Assembly: GCF_007874125.1 (NCBI RefSeq)
Contig: NZ_CP040128.1
Span: 2,108,001 to 2,172,000, forward strand
Length of the DNA: 64,000 nucleotides
Source of the DNA: Noviherbaspirillum sp. UKPF54
Lineage (GTDB): Bacteria > Pseudomonadota > Gammaproteobacteria > Burkholderiales > Burkholderiaceae_D
Reading direction: 5' to 3'
Shown: in pieces, positions 16,913 to 26,420 of the stretch
Layout: each line of letters starts with the position of its first letter
Position numbering within the stretch: the stretch's first letter is position 1
Translations under genes and position numbers: made by a program
Notes under the pieces: model-generated
What the model saw: the letters and a program-made list of their open reading frames with translations, nothing else
What the model was told of the DNA's origin: nothing
Databases searched by the model: none

Positions 16913-19057
16913 TCAATCGGGGATGTTGAGCGTGTTATTGGCGAAGGTGATCGCGTTTGCCGCGGCCGGCGTGGAGGCGATCGGCGGCACGTTCGCCGTG
17001 GTGATCGCCGGTGCCGCGCCGGGCGTGCCGCCGCGCGGCATCGTACGCACCACCTGGCTGCCCGGCAGCGCCGCACCGGCGGTGAGATGCGCCCACATGC
17101 GATCCAAGGCCTGGATCATGTAGTAGTGCATCGGAATCAGGCGGGAGTCGTAGCCTGGCAACAGCGGGTTATCGATGAACGCATCGAAGTGGTTGCCGTT
17201 TTCGACTTCGATGAAGCGCGCGTTGGTCCCGCCGCCGGTCATTTGCAGCTTACCGAAATAGGCGCGCGACGTGTGGTTCAGCGGCAGCAGCGTGTCGCTG
17301 CGGCCGGCCACGATGATGGCCGGTTTGTTGCGCAGCTCGCCGTTCAGCTGGACTTCGGATATGCCCTGCCGCATGCGCTGCGACTGCGCCCGCAACTCTC
17401 CTTTCAGGGCCGCCCCGCTCGCCGGATCGACTCCTGTTGCCAGTGCGCGCTGGCAAAGCGCGCCATCGAGCGCAAAGTCAGCCAGCTGGCTCGACGGCGA
17501 TACGCTCAGCAAGTCCAGCCTGGGACCGCCGACCGCATCGTTGTAGACGATATTGACACCGGACGTTGGAGGAATGCCGTTGCCGGTGCCGAACAGCGCC
17601 GCCTGCACCAGCGGGTTTTGCGCAGCCACGTTACCTGATGCATTGGTATTGGCGAAGCTGAATCCGCACAGGTTGTCGGTGACGCCGAACCTCCCGTAAG
17701 TATTGGTGTAAGTCACGGCGATCGCAGGCGTCGCAAGGCGGTAATGCGACGCCTGCAGCACATCCTGTTCCGCTTCCCAGCCATAGGCATGCAGCTTGTT
17801 CAATGCGTCGGCCGCCCGCTCCGCCGTGGTGCTGCCGCTTACCAGTCCCTTGGCGGCGAGTGCCGTGCAGCGATTGGCGGAATTGGCCGCGGACAGTAAA
17901 GCCGCTCCCGGGCTGTTCGGCACGGCCAGCGCGGCGCACGGCTGGTACAGGCTGGCATAGGTGAAGTAATCGGCCAGCGGCTTGCTGTGCGTCGTCACTA
18001 CCCGGTTGCCGCGCTTGATGACGAGCTTGTCATTGTCTTTGGGCTGCACGTTGGGCTCGGACACCACGACGGCATCGATCAAGCCGTCCTTGTCCTGCTC
18101 GGCCGCCGCCACCGCTGCCCCTGCGCCGTTGGACACGCTCGAAGCAATCACCAGCGTATTGGACGGCACAATAGTGCGCGCCTTCACCGCTCCGTTCCTG
18201 GCGCCATACTGTTCGTTCAGCACATAGAACGCAAACTCGATGGCTTGCAGCGTGTTCTTACCCCAGTCCATTTCCGGGTTCTGCTGCGAATGCGCATGCT
18301 TGTACGCCACGCGATTGGGAAACTGCGCGTTGTATGCGATGCGCGCCGTGTCACTGATCTGCGCCCTGAAATGCGCGGCGCTGCTAGCGGCATCGGCGTC
18401 GACGATCGTGCCATCGATCAGTGTCACGCGGTTCAACTGCAAATCATGAAAACCGTTGCCGCTGCCCTTGTCCGTGTAGGCGACCGCGCAGCCGTGCTTC
18501 AGCCCCCATTCGCCCGATGTGCCGATAGCGCCATAGATGCCGCGCGAGCCGGACGAGGTCGCCGTGACGATGCATGGCTTGGCAGGATTGAATGTATCCG
18601 GCAGTTGCACCATCAGCACCACATTCTGCCTGCCGCTGCCATCGTCCGCATACGCGATGAATTCCTTCCCGGCGATCTTCCCGGCACCACTGGTGACCGC
18701 GCCGTCGGCCGTCACGTTCGGCCCGTAGAGTGTGCCGTAGCCGCCGTTGGTGGCCACATCGATCAGGGCCCGGTAGTTGCTCCAGATCGCTAGGCGGCGC
18801 AATTCGGCCGCGGTCGGGCTGGCCGGATTGGCGATGACGGGAGCCGCACCCGCCAAGCCGCCAGCCCCAAGGCCGGCCGTCAGCAAGTCGTCGCTGATGC
18901 CGTCATAGGCCTGGCTGAACACGGCGCCTCGGATAAAGGGCGGCTTGGTGTTGACCATGCCGCTCGACAAATTGCCCGCGCCGGCATGGCCCCCGCATAC
19001 TGTCAGGGCACCGCCCGCGATGGCCAATGCAACACCGGATATCTTTTGTCTTGTCAT
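16913..19057 (-). CDS. 3-hydroxybutyrate-oligomer hydrolase
   Basis: Predicted to hydrolyse D-3-hydroxybutyrate dimers and oligomers, products of polyhydroxybutyrate breakdown, to monomers. 714 aa from the ATG at 19057, which has AGGAGA upstream; the longer frame to 19159 lacks this. A hydrophobic N-terminus (about 8-26) suggests export; the Cys at 21 is not in a proper lipobox. The lipase-like box SVSNG (Ser309 candidate nucleophile) and the family segment SSGSRGIYGAIGTSGEWGL (about 168-186) are present. It is followed upstream by a sigma-54 activator gene on the same strand, a plausible regulator. Confidence 0.88.
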   Translation of the reverse strand: MTRQKISGVALAIAGGALTVCGGHAGAGNLSSGMVNTKPPFIRGAVFSQAYDGISDDLLTAGLGAGGLAGAAPVIANPASPTAAELRRLAIWSNYRALIDVATNGGYGTLYGPNVTADGAVTSGAGKIAGKEFIAYADDGSGRQNVVLMVQLPDTFNPAKPCIVTATSSGSRGIYGAIGTSGEWGLKHGCAVAYTDKGSGNGFHDLQLNRVTLIDGTIVDADAASSAAHFRAQISDTARIAYNAQFPNRVAYKHAHSQQNPEMDWGKNTLQAIEFAFYVLNEQYGARNGAVKARTIVPSNTLVIASSVSNGAGAAVAAAEQDKDGLIDAVVVSEPNVQPKDNDKLVIKRGNRVVTTHSKPLADYFTYASLYQPCAALAVPNSPGAALLSAANSANRCTALAAKGLVSGSTTAERAADALNKLHAYGWEAEQDVLQASHYRLATPAIAVTYTNTYGRFGVTDNLCGFSFANTNASGNVAAQNPLVQAALFGTGNGIPPTSGVNIVYNDAVGGPRLDLLSVSPSSQLADFALDGALCQRALATGVDPASGAALKGELRAQSQRMRQGISEVQLNGELRNKPAIIVAGRSDTLLPLNHTSRAYFGKLQMTGGGTNARFIEVENGNHFDAFIDNPLLPGYDSRLIPMHYYMIQALDRMWAHLTAGAALPGSQVVRTMPRGGTPGAAPAITTANVPPIASTPAAANAITFANNTLNIPD

Positions 19058-19416
19058 AGTGTCTTCTCCTTGAATTGAACGGCGCACCGGAGTCCTTATA
19101 CTGGTATCCCGTGCCACACAAACCACTGTTCTACAGCGCCCTATCTCCCTACACTTCAATCACAACCCGCTTGGCAGAACTGGCTACCCCGACAACACGA
19201 TCCTCACCAGCAATCGAGCAACGATGGCAATAGTTATGCCAAAGTAACTAAGCTCTTGATTTTTAAGGAATCTTTTAGGTTAACCTGCTCTGCAGCAGCC
19301 TACATAGAGAAATGTGGACGCGAAAACCGTTCAGAAACTAGACACTTTCATCGCGCTTGGGCTTAGCCGCTTGAAAAACAAGGGGTTTGTGAAATGTTCA
19401 ACAAACAGACACATGC
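19058..19416. other. Intergenic, hydrolase upstream region
   Basis: 359 bases between the activator stop and the hydrolase start. It contains a -24-like TGGCACG (minus strand, 19110-19116), an inverted repeat TGGCA-N7-TGCCA (19225-19241) and a perfect 10 bp palindrome AGGTTAACCT (19277-19286). No ORF with a ribosome site is seen. Confidence 0.55.
19225..19241. promoter_or_regulatory. Inverted repeat, candidate activator site
   Basis: TGGCAATAGTTATGCCA: perfect 5 bp arms, 7 bp centre. It lies about 110 bp upstream of the -24-like TGGCACG at 19110-19116, the distance usual for enhancer sites of sigma-54 activators. Binding by the neighbouring activator is inference. Confidence 0.35.
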
Positions 19417-20862
19417 CTATTCATCAGACAACAACTGATAATCGTCAATTTTCTGGTAAAGCGTCGCGCGGGAAATTCCTAGTTGCCTGGCCGCCCTCGC
19501 CTTGTTTCCGGCTGCATGGCGCAACGCGTTGCGGATAATGTTCTTTTCCAGTTCGGCAATCGACTCGCCCAACGGCTTCACCGTCGCAGCGCTCGCTGCT
19601 ATTTCTGCTTTGGGGGGCGCAAGCGGCGCGGCTCCCGACGTGGGTAAAATGGCTGCAAAATGTTCCACCGACAAGCTGATGCTGTCCGTCAGCATGCCGG
19701 CCTGTTCCAGTGCGTTGCGCAATTCGCGCACGTTGCCCGGCCAGTCATACGATGCAAACAGGGCGCGCGCCGATGGCGTCAGCTCGCGTTGCGGCATACC
19801 GGTGCGGTAGGCGATTTGCTCCAGCAGGTTTTCGCAGATCGCATCGAGATCGGCGATACGCTCACGCAGCGGCGGCAGCACAATCGGCAGCACGTTGAGG
19901 CGGTAATACAGATCGGAACGGAACTTGCCTTCGGCAACAAGCCTCTTGAGGTCGTGACTGGTGGCGGCGATCACGCGCACGTCGACCTTGATGATAGTGT
20001 TGGAGCCGAGCGGCTCGATTTCCTGTTCCTGCAGTACGCGCAACAGCTTGGCCTGCACCTGTAAAGGCATGTCGCCGACTTCATCCAGGAACAGCGTGCC
20101 GCCGTCGGCGATCTTGAACTTGCCGTGACGCCCCTTGCGTTCGGCGCCGGTATAAGCACCGGCCGCCACGCCGAAGAATTCCGCTTCCAGCAGCGTTTCC
20201 GGCACGGCCGCGATATTGATGCCGACAAACGGTTTTCCGGCACGGCCCGACGCGGCATGAATCCCATGCGCCAGCAGTTCCTTGCCCGTTCCGGTTTCGC
20301 CCAGCAGCAGCACGGTCGTATCGAGCTGCGCCGCGCGGCGCGCGCGGTGCTTCAGTTCGAGGGACAAGGGGCTGACGCCGACAAAATTCGAGATCGAGTA
20401 CTTGGTATGACGCAGCTTGGTCAGTTCCTTCTGTGTACTGGTCAGCGCCCACTGCAGTTCCGCGAACTTGGATACCAGCGGCTTGAGCTGTTGCAGGCGG
20501 TCATACAAGGCAAAGCCGATGGCACCGATGATCTTGCCTGCCTCGTCCTTGAGCGGGATACGCATCACCACCAGGGGTTGGTCGCGGATCATCATGATAT
20601 CGAGCAAAATCGGCTTGCCATTTTGCACAACTTCCCGCATGCGGCTGTTCGGGATGATTTCCTCCACCGGCTTGCCCAGCACACTGGCGGCACTCTTGAG
20701 GCCAAGGAAGCTGGCATATTTGTCGTTCATCCAGACAATGCGCCCATGATCATCGACGGCTATCGTGCCTTCGCAGGAATCGTCGAACAAATCCAGCAAG
20801 GACTCCATGCCAGCGCGCTGAATACCGTCAATATCCCAATGGAAACTAACCGACGATTTCAT
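19417..20862 (-). CDS. PAS-containing sigma-54-dependent activator
   Basis: 481-residue enhancer-binding protein with an N-terminal PAS sensor (about 20-125), a central AAA+ domain (about 160-390) and a C-terminal Fis-type helix-turn-helix (KARAARQLGISRATLYQKI, about 455-475). Walker A is GETGTGKE, Walker B is GTLFLDEVGD, and the sigma-54 contact loop reads GAYTGA in place of the usual GAFTGA; Phe-to-Tyr is a tolerated change in natural members. No receiver domain, so it senses through PAS rather than phosphorylation. It lies upstream of the 3HB-oligomer hydrolase on the same strand, 359 bp apart, which suggests a local target. Confidence 0.93.
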   Translation of the reverse strand: MKSSVSFHWDIDGIQRAGMESLLDLFDDSCEGTIAVDDHGRIVWMNDKYASFLGLKSAASVLGKPVEEIIPNSRMREVVQNGKPILLDIMMIRDQPLVVMRIPLKDEAGKIIGAIGFALYDRLQQLKPLVSKFAELQWALTSTQKELTKLRHTKYSISNFVGVSPLSLELKHRARRAAQLDTTVLLLGETGTGKELLAHGIHAASGRAGKPFVGINIAAVPETLLEAEFFGVAAGAYTGAERKGRHGKFKIADGGTLFLDEVGDMPLQVQAKLLRVLQEQEIEPLGSNTIIKVDVRVIAATSHDLKRLVAEGKFRSDLYYRLNVLPIVLPPLRERIADLDAICENLLEQIAYRTGMPQRELTPSARALFASYDWPGNVRELRNALEQAGMLTDSISLSVEHFAAILPTSGAAPLAPPKAEIAASAATVKPLGESIAELEKNIIRNALRHAAGNKARAARQLGISRATLYQKIDDYQLLSDE

Positions 20863-21071
20863 GTTTCGTCTCCTCCAGTTTATGCAGGCAAACGCCGCTC
20901 GGATGACGCGGCTATGACGGCCACAGTCCTATCCGGCGCAGATGTTTCTCGTCCAACGCTAAATGAAACTTCAGTACAGCATGATCCTCCCATTACCACT
21001 TTCGCCGTGATCAACATCCAGTGGCAACATGGCCTCACCAGACTACTCGAGAGCAACTAATGCCCAGAAAT

Positions 21072-21096
21072 AAAAAAGCCGCTGAAAGCGGCTTAT
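21072..21096 (-). terminator. Terminator of thrS-to-merR operon
   Basis: Minus-strand AAGCCGCT and AGCGGCTT pair in 8 bp around a TTC loop and are followed by TTTTATTT. It lies 34 nt after the MerR-family stop and is the only strong intrinsic terminator seen on this strand after the thrS attenuator. Confidence 0.85.
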
Positions 21097-21129
21097 TGTC
21101 TGGCTGGAGGCGCATACCGCGGGACACGG

Positions 21130-21510
21130 CTAAGGCTTGAGCAGGTTAAGTATCTCCGTCAGTTCCTGACGAATGGCGACGGTATCGACTTCCAGCGCAG
21201 GCAAGACAGACAGCATCTCTTCGTCATCTACCATCCGGCTTTCGAGCTTGTTGCGCGCACCACTGATGGTAAATCCCTGCTCGTAAAGCAATTCCCGGAT
21301 GCGACGGATCAGCAACACTTCGTGATGCTGGTAATAACGGCGGTTGCCGCGGCGCTTCACAGGCTTGAGCTGGGTAAATTCCTGCTCCCAGTAGCGCAGC
21401 ACATGCGGCTTCACGCCGCACAGGTCGCTGACTTCGCCAATCGTGAAATAGCGCTTGGCCGGAATCGGCGGCAAAGCGATCGCTTCAGGCTTGTTAGAGC
21501 GCTCGTTCAT
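21130..21510 (-). CDS. MerR-family regulator, ihfA-linked
   Basis: 126 aa. An N-terminal MerR winged helix (YFTIGEVSDLCGVKPHVLRYWEQEF, about 21-45, then RRGNRRYYQHHEVLLIRRI) is followed by a coiled-coil dimerisation helix and a short tail rich in acidic residues, with no metal-binding Cys. This short type, next to ihfA and pheT, is common in proteobacteria and its effector is unknown. It lies 11 nt after ihfA and ends the operon. Confidence 0.9.
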   Translation of the reverse strand: MNERSNKPEAIALPPIPAKRYFTIGEVSDLCGVKPHVLRYWEQEFTQLKPVKRRGNRRYYQHHEVLLIRRIRELLYEQGFTISGARNKLESRMVDDEEMLSVLPALEVDTVAIRQELTEILNLLKP

Positions 21511-21521
21511 GGATCAGGATT

Positions 21522-21935
21522 TCAGGCGACGCGTGCGAGAGGCTTGCGGCTGGCCACTTCCACCATCGACTTCAGCTTCTGGCTGGCGTGGAAGGTGACG
21601 ACGCGCCGCGCGGTAATCGGGATTTCCTCCCCGGTCTTGGGATTGCGGCCCGGGCGTTGCGGCTTGTCGCGCAACTGGAAATTGCCGAAGCCGGACAGCT
21701 TGACCGATTCGCCGCGCTCAAGCGCGTTGCGGATTTCGTCGAAAAAGGTTTCGACCATATCCTTCGCTTCGCGCTTGTTCAGGCCGACCTGCTCGAACAG
21801 GAGTTCGGCAAGCTCCGCCTTGGTCAGGGTCGGCAGGTCCTTTTCAGCCTGCGTACGCGCCTGCGCCTCTTGCATTGCACGATTGAGGTCGGCGGCCAAC
21901 ACGGATTGAAATTCGGCAGAATTCACGTCATTCAT
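21522..21935 (-). CDS. ihfA: Integration host factor subunit alpha
   Basis: DNA-bending nucleoid protein, heterodimer partner of IhfB. The conserved core ([29 protein letters not shown] ... [26 protein letters not shown]) begins near residue 36, and the intercalating Pro of the beta arm is in GRNPKTG. At 137 aa it is about 37 residues longer than the E. coli protein because of an N-terminal extension rich in Ala, Gln and Glu. No later NTG with a good ribosome site lies just before the core, except the ATG at codon 21 (MQEAQ). It follows pheT by 60 nt. Confidence 0.93.
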   Translation of the reverse strand: MNDVNSAEFQSVLAADLNRAMQEAQARTQAEKDLPTLTKAELAELLFEQVGLNKREAKDMVETFFDEIRNALERGESVKLSGFGNFQLRDKPQRPGRNPKTGEEIPITARRVVTFHASQKLKSMVEVASRKPLARVA

Positions 21936-21995
21936 GGTAGTTGTCGTCCCTGCCCAGCCCGTAGCCGATGCTCATGCTCGCGATTACGCACACAC

Positions 21996-24422
21996 TCATG
22001 CGCGCAACCTGGCGCCAAGCTTCTTCTCGACAGACGCAATAAATGCGGCCATTGCAGCATCTACTTTTTCGTCTTGCAAGGTAGTTTGAGTATCTTGCAA
22101 GGTGAACCGGAAAGCAAGACTTTTTTCGTCACTCTCCAGTCCCTTGCCACGATATTCATCAAATAAAACAATGGCTTGCATGATAGCACAGGCAGCGTTC
22201 TCCTGCCGCTCGGCAACAAACGCATCCATCAGATCCTGCGCGCTCACTGATTGTTTGACAACCAGCGCGATATCGCGAGTCACTGCCGGGAATTTCGAGA
22301 TTTCCTGATAAACCGGAATATCGCGTGCCTGCAACGCCTGGGCATCAACCTCGAATACGACCGGCGCGAGGGGCAAGTCATACTTTTGCTGCCAGCGCGG
22401 ATGCAGTTCGCCAATGACACCGATCTCCTGCCCATCGAGCAGTACTTTTGCACAGCGCCCCGGATGCAATGCCGGATGCTCGGTTTTCACGAAAAGCAAT
22501 GCTTTCGGCGCAAATAAGGCTTCCAGGTCGGCCTTGACGTCGAAATAATCGACATTGCGATGTGCTTGGCCCCATTGTTCATCTACCGCCGGGCCATAGG
22601 TGATCGCGGCAACACGCTTGGGTTGCGCATAACCCGCGACCGACAGCGGGCCATCCTGCACGGATTCGTCGCGCAGGAACACTGCGCCGATTTCGAACAG
22701 GCGCACGCGGTTGAGCTTGCGATTCAGGTTGTAGCGTACGTTCGCCACCAAGCTGGCGACGAGCGACGTGCGCATCACGCTCATCTGGCTGGCGATCGGG
22801 TTGAGCAACTTGATCGGATTGGCGTTGCCGGCAAAATCCGCTTCCCATGCTTCGTCGACAAAGCTGAAGTTGACCACTTCCTGGTAGTCGAAATCTGCCA
22901 GGCGGCGGCGAATCGCAAACAGCGAGCGGGTATTTTCCGGCGCGATGCGCATGGTATTCGCGGCCACGGGCGGCAGTGCCGGAATGTTCTCGAAGCCGTA
23001 GACGCGCGCCACTTCCTCGATCAGGTCTTCCTCGATTTCGATATCGAACCGATAGGATGGCGGAGTGACCGAAAACACGCCCGGCTCCTGCGTGAACGAC
23101 AGTCCGAGCCGCGTGAAAATGTCCGCGATCTGCACATCCGAGAGCGGAACGCCGATCACCTTTACCGCGCGCGCGGTGCGCATCAACACAGGCTTGCGCT
23201 GCGGCAGATTAACGACATGGTCATCTACCGGGCCAACCACCGTATCCTGGCCGCCGCAGATTTCCACGATCAGCGCCGTGATGCGCTCCAGGTGATCCAC
23301 GGTTGTCGCAAAGTCGACGCCGCGCTCGAAACGATGCGCCGCATCGGTCGAGAAGTTGTAGCGCCGTGCGCGCCCCTGGATCGCCTGCGGCCACCAGAAC
23401 GCGGCTTCCAGATAAATGTTCCGGGTGTCGAGCGATACCGCCGTGGAGTCGCCGCCCATAATGCCGGCGAGCGATTCAATACCCTGTTCGTCGGCGATCA
23501 CACCCACCCAGCTATCGACGTCCACGGTATTCCCGTTCAACAGCTTGAGCGACTCACCCTGCTGGCCCCAGCGCACGTCGAGTCCGCCATGAATTTTGTC
23601 GAGATCGAACACATGGGACGGCCGGCCCAGTTCGAGCATCACGTAATTCGAGATGTCCACCAGTGCCGAAATCGGACGCTGGCCGCTGCGTTCCAGGCGC
23701 CGCTTCATCCACTCCGGCGTTTCCGCCCGCGCGTTCAAGCCGCGAATCACGCGGCCGGAGAAACGGCCACACAGATCCGGCGCCGACACCTTGACCGGCA
23801 GCTTTTCCTGCGTCGTCACTTCGACCGTCTGGTAGGTCGGCGCCTTCAACGGCGTTCCCGTCAGGGCGGAAACTTCGCGTGCGACACCGAGTATCGACAG
23901 GCAATCAGCCTTGTTCGGCGTAAGCTTGATGGTGAACTTGAGGTCGTTCAGCTGATAGTAGTCGCGAAAGTTCTGTCCGATCGGTGCATCATCCGACAAT
24001 TCGAGCAGGCCGCTGCCTTCTTCCGACAGCTTCAGCTCGCGCGCGGAGCACAGCATGCCCTGCGACTCGACACCGCGCAACTTGCCGACCTTGATCTCGA
24101 ACGGTTTTCCGTCTTCGCCCGGCGGCAGCTTGGCGCCGGCCATCGCGCAGGCGACTTTCAGCCCAGGGCGCACGTTCGGCGCGCCGCAGACGATATTGAG
24201 CAAGGTACCGGTTCCGGCATCCACCTGGCAGACATTCAGACGGTCCGCGTTCGGGTGCTTCGCGACCTCGACCACTTTTGCGACGACGACATTGGAAAAC
24301 GGCGGCGCGACCGGCTCGACTTCTTCCACTTCCAGTCCGCTCATCGTCAACAGATGGGACAACTCGTCCGAAGTCATCTTCGGATCAACCAGGGTGCGCA
24401 GCCAGCTCTCGGAGAATTGCAT
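21996..24422 (-). CDS. pheT: Phenylalanine-tRNA ligase beta subunit
   Basis: Large subunit of the (alpha-beta)2 phenylalanyl-tRNA synthetase. 808 aa, full length. In order: an EMAP-type tRNA-binding OB domain (about 40-150, [13 protein letters not shown]), the B3/4 editing domain (about 210-390, with GIMGG), B5 (about 400-475), the catalytic-like core, and the C-terminal anticodon-binding FDX-ACB domain (about 710-808). It lies 112 nt downstream of pheS, an unusually long gap filled with hairpins. Confidence 0.97.
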   Translation of the reverse strand: MQFSESWLRTLVDPKMTSDELSHLLTMSGLEVEEVEPVAPPFSNVVVAKVVEVAKHPNADRLNVCQVDAGTGTLLNIVCGAPNVRPGLKVACAMAGAKLPPGEDGKPFEIKVGKLRGVESQGMLCSARELKLSEEGSGLLELSDDAPIGQNFRDYYQLNDLKFTIKLTPNKADCLSILGVAREVSALTGTPLKAPTYQTVEVTTQEKLPVKVSAPDLCGRFSGRVIRGLNARAETPEWMKRRLERSGQRPISALVDISNYVMLELGRPSHVFDLDKIHGGLDVRWGQQGESLKLLNGNTVDVDSWVGVIADEQGIESLAGIMGGDSTAVSLDTRNIYLEAAFWWPQAIQGRARRYNFSTDAAHRFERGVDFATTVDHLERITALIVEICGGQDTVVGPVDDHVVNLPQRKPVLMRTARAVKVIGVPLSDVQIADIFTRLGLSFTQEPGVFSVTPPSYRFDIEIEEDLIEEVARVYGFENIPALPPVAANTMRIAPENTRSLFAIRRRLADFDYQEVVNFSFVDEAWEADFAGNANPIKLLNPIASQMSVMRTSLVASLVANVRYNLNRKLNRVRLFEIGAVFLRDESVQDGPLSVAGYAQPKRVAAITYGPAVDEQWGQAHRNVDYFDVKADLEALFAPKALLFVKTEHPALHPGRCAKVLLDGQEIGVIGELHPRWQQKYDLPLAPVVFEVDAQALQARDIPVYQEISKFPAVTRDIALVVKQSVSAQDLMDAFVAERQENAACAIMQAIVLFDEYRGKGLESDEKSLAFRFTLQDTQTTLQDEKVDAAMAAFIASVEKKLGARLRA

Positions 24423-24446
24423 ATTAAAACCTTCAGATATCTCGTT

Positions 24447-24523
24447 GCCTCCCCTATCAGGAGGAGGCCAGGCGAACCATGCGTGAGCGGTTCGCCACTC
24501 CCTGCCCCTCTATCAGGAGGGGC
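24447..24523 (-). repeat. Three-hairpin element between pheS and pheT
   Basis: Three inverted repeats in 77 bp: GCCTCC/GGAGGC (24447-24452 and 24463-24468), GGCGAACC/GGTTCGCC (24471-24478 and 24489-24496), and GCCCCTC/GAGGGGC (24504-24510 and 24517-24523). The first and third share the loop-spanning string CTATCAGGAGG in the same orientation, so they look like two copies of one short palindromic unit flanking a different hairpin. Confidence 0.7.
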
Positions 24524-24534
24524 CCAAAATATTC

Positions 24535-25551
24535 CTAGTTGAACTGCTTCAGGAAGCGCAGATCACCTTCGTAAAACAGGCGCAGATCGTTGATCCCATA
24601 GCGCAGCATGGTCAGACGCTCAATTCCGGAGCCGAATGCAAAGCCAATGTATTGATCTGGATCGAGCCCCATGTTGCGCACCACGGTCGGGTGCACCTGG
24701 CCGGCGCCAGACACTTCCAGCCAGCGCCCTTTCAGTGGCCCGCTACCGAACGCGATATCGATCTCGGCGGATGGTTCCGTAAACGGAAAATACGAAGGCC
24801 GGAAGCGCACCTGCAGGTCATCGGTCTCGAAAAACGCCTTCACGAAATTCAGGTACACGCCCTTCAGGTCGGCAAAACTGATGTCTTCCGCTATCCACAA
24901 GCCCTCGACCTGGTGAAACATCGGCGAGTGCGTCGCATCGCTGTCGACACGATAGGTGCGCCCCGGCGCGATCACCTTGATCGGCGGGCGGTTCTGCCGT
25001 GCGTATCGCACCTGCATCGGGCTAGTATGCGTACGCAGCAGCAGCGGCTTGCCTTGCGTATCCTTGCCTTCAATGTAGAAGGTATCCTGCATCGAACGCG
25101 CCGGATGGTTTTCCGGACTGTTCAATGCGGTGAAATTGGTCCAGTCGGTTTCGATCTCGGGGCCGTCAGCCACGTCGAAACCGATCGAGCGAAAAATCTC
25201 CTCAATGCGTTCCCAAGTGCGCATCACAGGGTGAATGCCGCCGGCACCCCGGCCGCGACCGGGCAACGTCACGTCGATCGCTTCCGCGTTCAGGCGCGCC
25301 TCCATCTGCGCGTTGGCAAGCGCTTCGCGGCGCGCGCTCAACGCGGCTTCGATCTTTTCCTTGGCGGTGTTGATCACGGCGCCCTGTACCTTGCGATCTT
25401 CCGGCGCCAGCTTGCCGAGGCCCTTCATCTGCTCGGTGATCTGACCGGTCTTACCGAGGTATTTGGCTTTTGCATTCTCCAGAGCGGCTGCATCGCCAGC
25501 TTCGGCGAAATCGGCTTGCGCCTGGATGACAATTTGTTCGAGGGAATTCAT
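24535..25551 (-). CDS. pheS: Phenylalanine-tRNA ligase alpha subunit
   Basis: Catalytic subunit charging tRNA-Phe. 338 aa. N-terminal coiled coil (about 1-90) binds tRNA; the class II core shows motif 1 around [28 protein letters not shown], motif 2 around FHQVEGLWI and motif 3 [12 protein letters not shown]. The start ATG at 25551 has no good ribosome site (CGGGCGAAAAAGCCGC) but overlaps, as ATGA, the stop of a short Phe-rich frame, so translational coupling is possible. It follows rplT by 135 nt, with a terminator-like hairpin in between. Confidence 0.97.
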   Translation of the reverse strand: MNSLEQIVIQAQADFAEAGDAAALENAKAKYLGKTGQITEQMKGLGKLAPEDRKVQGAVINTAKEKIEAALSARREALANAQMEARLNAEAIDVTLPGRGRGAGGIHPVMRTWERIEEIFRSIGFDVADGPEIETDWTNFTALNSPENHPARSMQDTFYIEGKDTQGKPLLLRTHTSPMQVRYARQNRPPIKVIAPGRTYRVDSDATHSPMFHQVEGLWIAEDISFADLKGVYLNFVKAFFETDDLQVRFRPSYFPFTEPSAEIDIAFGSGPLKGRWLEVSGAGQVHPTVVRNMGLDPDQYIGFAFGSGIERLTMLRYGINDLRLFYEGDLRFLKQFN

Positions 25552-25619
25552 GCGGCTTTTTCGCCCGTGAAAAGAAATCGGAAATCCAGAAACGGCGATT
25601 CAAAAACGAAACGGGGCAC
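25548..25619 (-). CDS. Putative Phe-rich leader ORF overlapping pheS start
   Basis: 23-codon frame starting GTG at 25619 (product [20 protein letters not shown] then KAA), with 6 Phe codons between positions 4 and 17. Its TGA overlaps the pheS ATG. A possible ribosome site AGAGG lies about 10 nt before the GTG, inside the preceding hairpin. Phe-rich leaders ahead of pheS are known (E. coli pheM), but here the terminator-like hairpin comes before rather than after the Phe codons and the region is T-rich in all frames, so chance is a real alternative. Confidence 0.35.
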   Translation of the reverse strand: MPRFVFESPFLDFRFLFTGEKAA

Positions 25620-25639
25620 AGGTGTATGACCTCTGCCCC
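25602..25639 (-). terminator. Terminator-like hairpin between rplT and pheS
   Basis: On the minus strand GGGGCAGAGGT pairs with ACCTGTGCCCC with one G-G mismatch (10 of 11 pairs), a 5 nt loop, then GTTTCGTTTTTG. It resembles an intrinsic terminator or attenuator that would reduce pheST relative to rplT. A second stem CACCGCC/GGCGGTG lies just upstream at 25653-25670. Confidence 0.6.
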
Positions 25640-25686
25640 GCCTTCGTTGTCACACCGCCGGAAGGCGGTGCGAACGCTTACAACAC

Positions 25687-26046
25687 TCAAGCAGCGATGT
25701 TGGCCTTCACCTGGTTGACAATCGCGGCAAATGCCGGCTTGTCCATCACTGCCATATCGGCCAACACCTTACGGTCTAGGCCGATATTGGCCTTCTTCAG
25801 GCCATTCATGAACACGCTGTAGGTAACGCCGTGCGCGCGGGTGGCCGCGTTGATACGGGTGATCCACAGAGCGCGGAATACGCGCTTCTTGTTGCGACGG
25901 TCACGGTATGCATATTGACCGGCGCGCATGACTGCCTGCTTGGCGATGCGGTATACATTACCGCGACGACCACGATAGCCTTTGGCGAGGTCGAGAACTT
26001 TCTTATGACGGGCCCGTGCGGTGACCCCACGTTTTACTCGAGGCAT
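25687..26046 (-). CDS. rplT: 50S ribosomal protein L20
   Basis: 119 aa, the full length of bacterial L20. Starts [28 protein letters not shown], the basic tail that binds 23S rRNA early in assembly. In E. coli L20 also represses its own operon by binding the rpmI leader. It follows rpmI by 20 nt. Confidence 0.98.
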   Translation of the reverse strand: MPRVKRGVTARARHKKVLDLAKGYRGRRGNVYRIAKQAVMRAGQYAYRDRRNKKRVFRALWITRINAATRAHGVTYSVFMNGLKKANIGLDRKVLADMAVMDKPAFAAIVNQVKANIAA

Positions 26047-26066
26047 GTTAGCTCCTTAGTGTGAGG

Positions 26067-26264
26067 TTAAGCGAACGGCATCATCGCGCGGATGGAGTTC
26101 ATGTTTGTCTCATGAACGTCCACTGCACCGCGCAACTGGCGTTTGTTCTTGGTGGTTTTCTTGGTCAGGATGTGACGCTTGAAGGCTTGACCGCGCTTGA
26201 CGGTACCGCCCGGACGCACGCGGAAGCGCTTTTTCGCGCTGCTCTTCGTCTTCATTTTAGGCAT
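26067..26264 (-). CDS. rpmI: 50S ribosomal protein L35
   Basis: 65 aa, normal length, with the basic N-terminus [16 protein letters not shown]. The ribosome site GAGAGGA lies inside a perfect 6 bp hairpin (26272-26287), so initiation may be controlled by RNA structure. It follows infC after a 158 nt leader and precedes rplT. Confidence 0.98.
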   Translation of the reverse strand: MPKMKTKSSAKKRFRVRPGGTVKRGQAFKRHILTKKTTKNKRQLRGAVDVHETNMNSIRAMMPFA

Positions 26265-26271
26265 AGCAAAT

Positions 26272-26287
26272 CTGTCCTCTCGGACAG
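26272..26287 (-). promoter_or_regulatory. Hairpin over the rpmI ribosome site
   Basis: Minus-strand CTGTCC-GAGA-GGACAG, perfect 6 bp stem. The loop plus first stem bases form the Shine-Dalgarno sequence of rpmI. This fits a translational operator such as the L20-controlled rpmI leader of E. coli, although the sequence itself is not the E. coli one. Confidence 0.55.
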
Positions 26288-26390
26288 CTCCATTTTTAAC
26301 ATGATTGCAGGTGGCAATACTTCATTGCACTTGGATGCCTGCTTTCACTTGTTTTGCAGTGGAATCTAGTCCACCACCATTTGCACCAAC

Positions 26391-26420
26391 CGTCCGTTCT
26401 GCCGGACGATTCGTACGAAT
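26391..26420 (-). repeat. Paired inverted repeats after infC
   Basis: CGTCCG-N6-CGGACG (26391-26408) abuts the perfect 12 bp palindrome ATTCGTACGAAT (26409-26420), immediately after the infC stop at 26423. The two would fold as consecutive hairpins at the start of the infC-rpmI intercistronic RNA. Confidence 0.6.

Noticed and set aside
21097..21125. tRNA 3'-end remnant, suggested by TGGCTGGAGGCGCAT next to the terminator
   Set aside because: No matching acceptor 5' strand, anticodon arm or T arm nearby; no integrase or att-like duplication.
22560..24542. 660-codon plus-strand open frame opposite pheT
   Set aside because: Antisense to pheT, no recognisable domain, composition rich in Arg, His and Gln as expected for a shadow.
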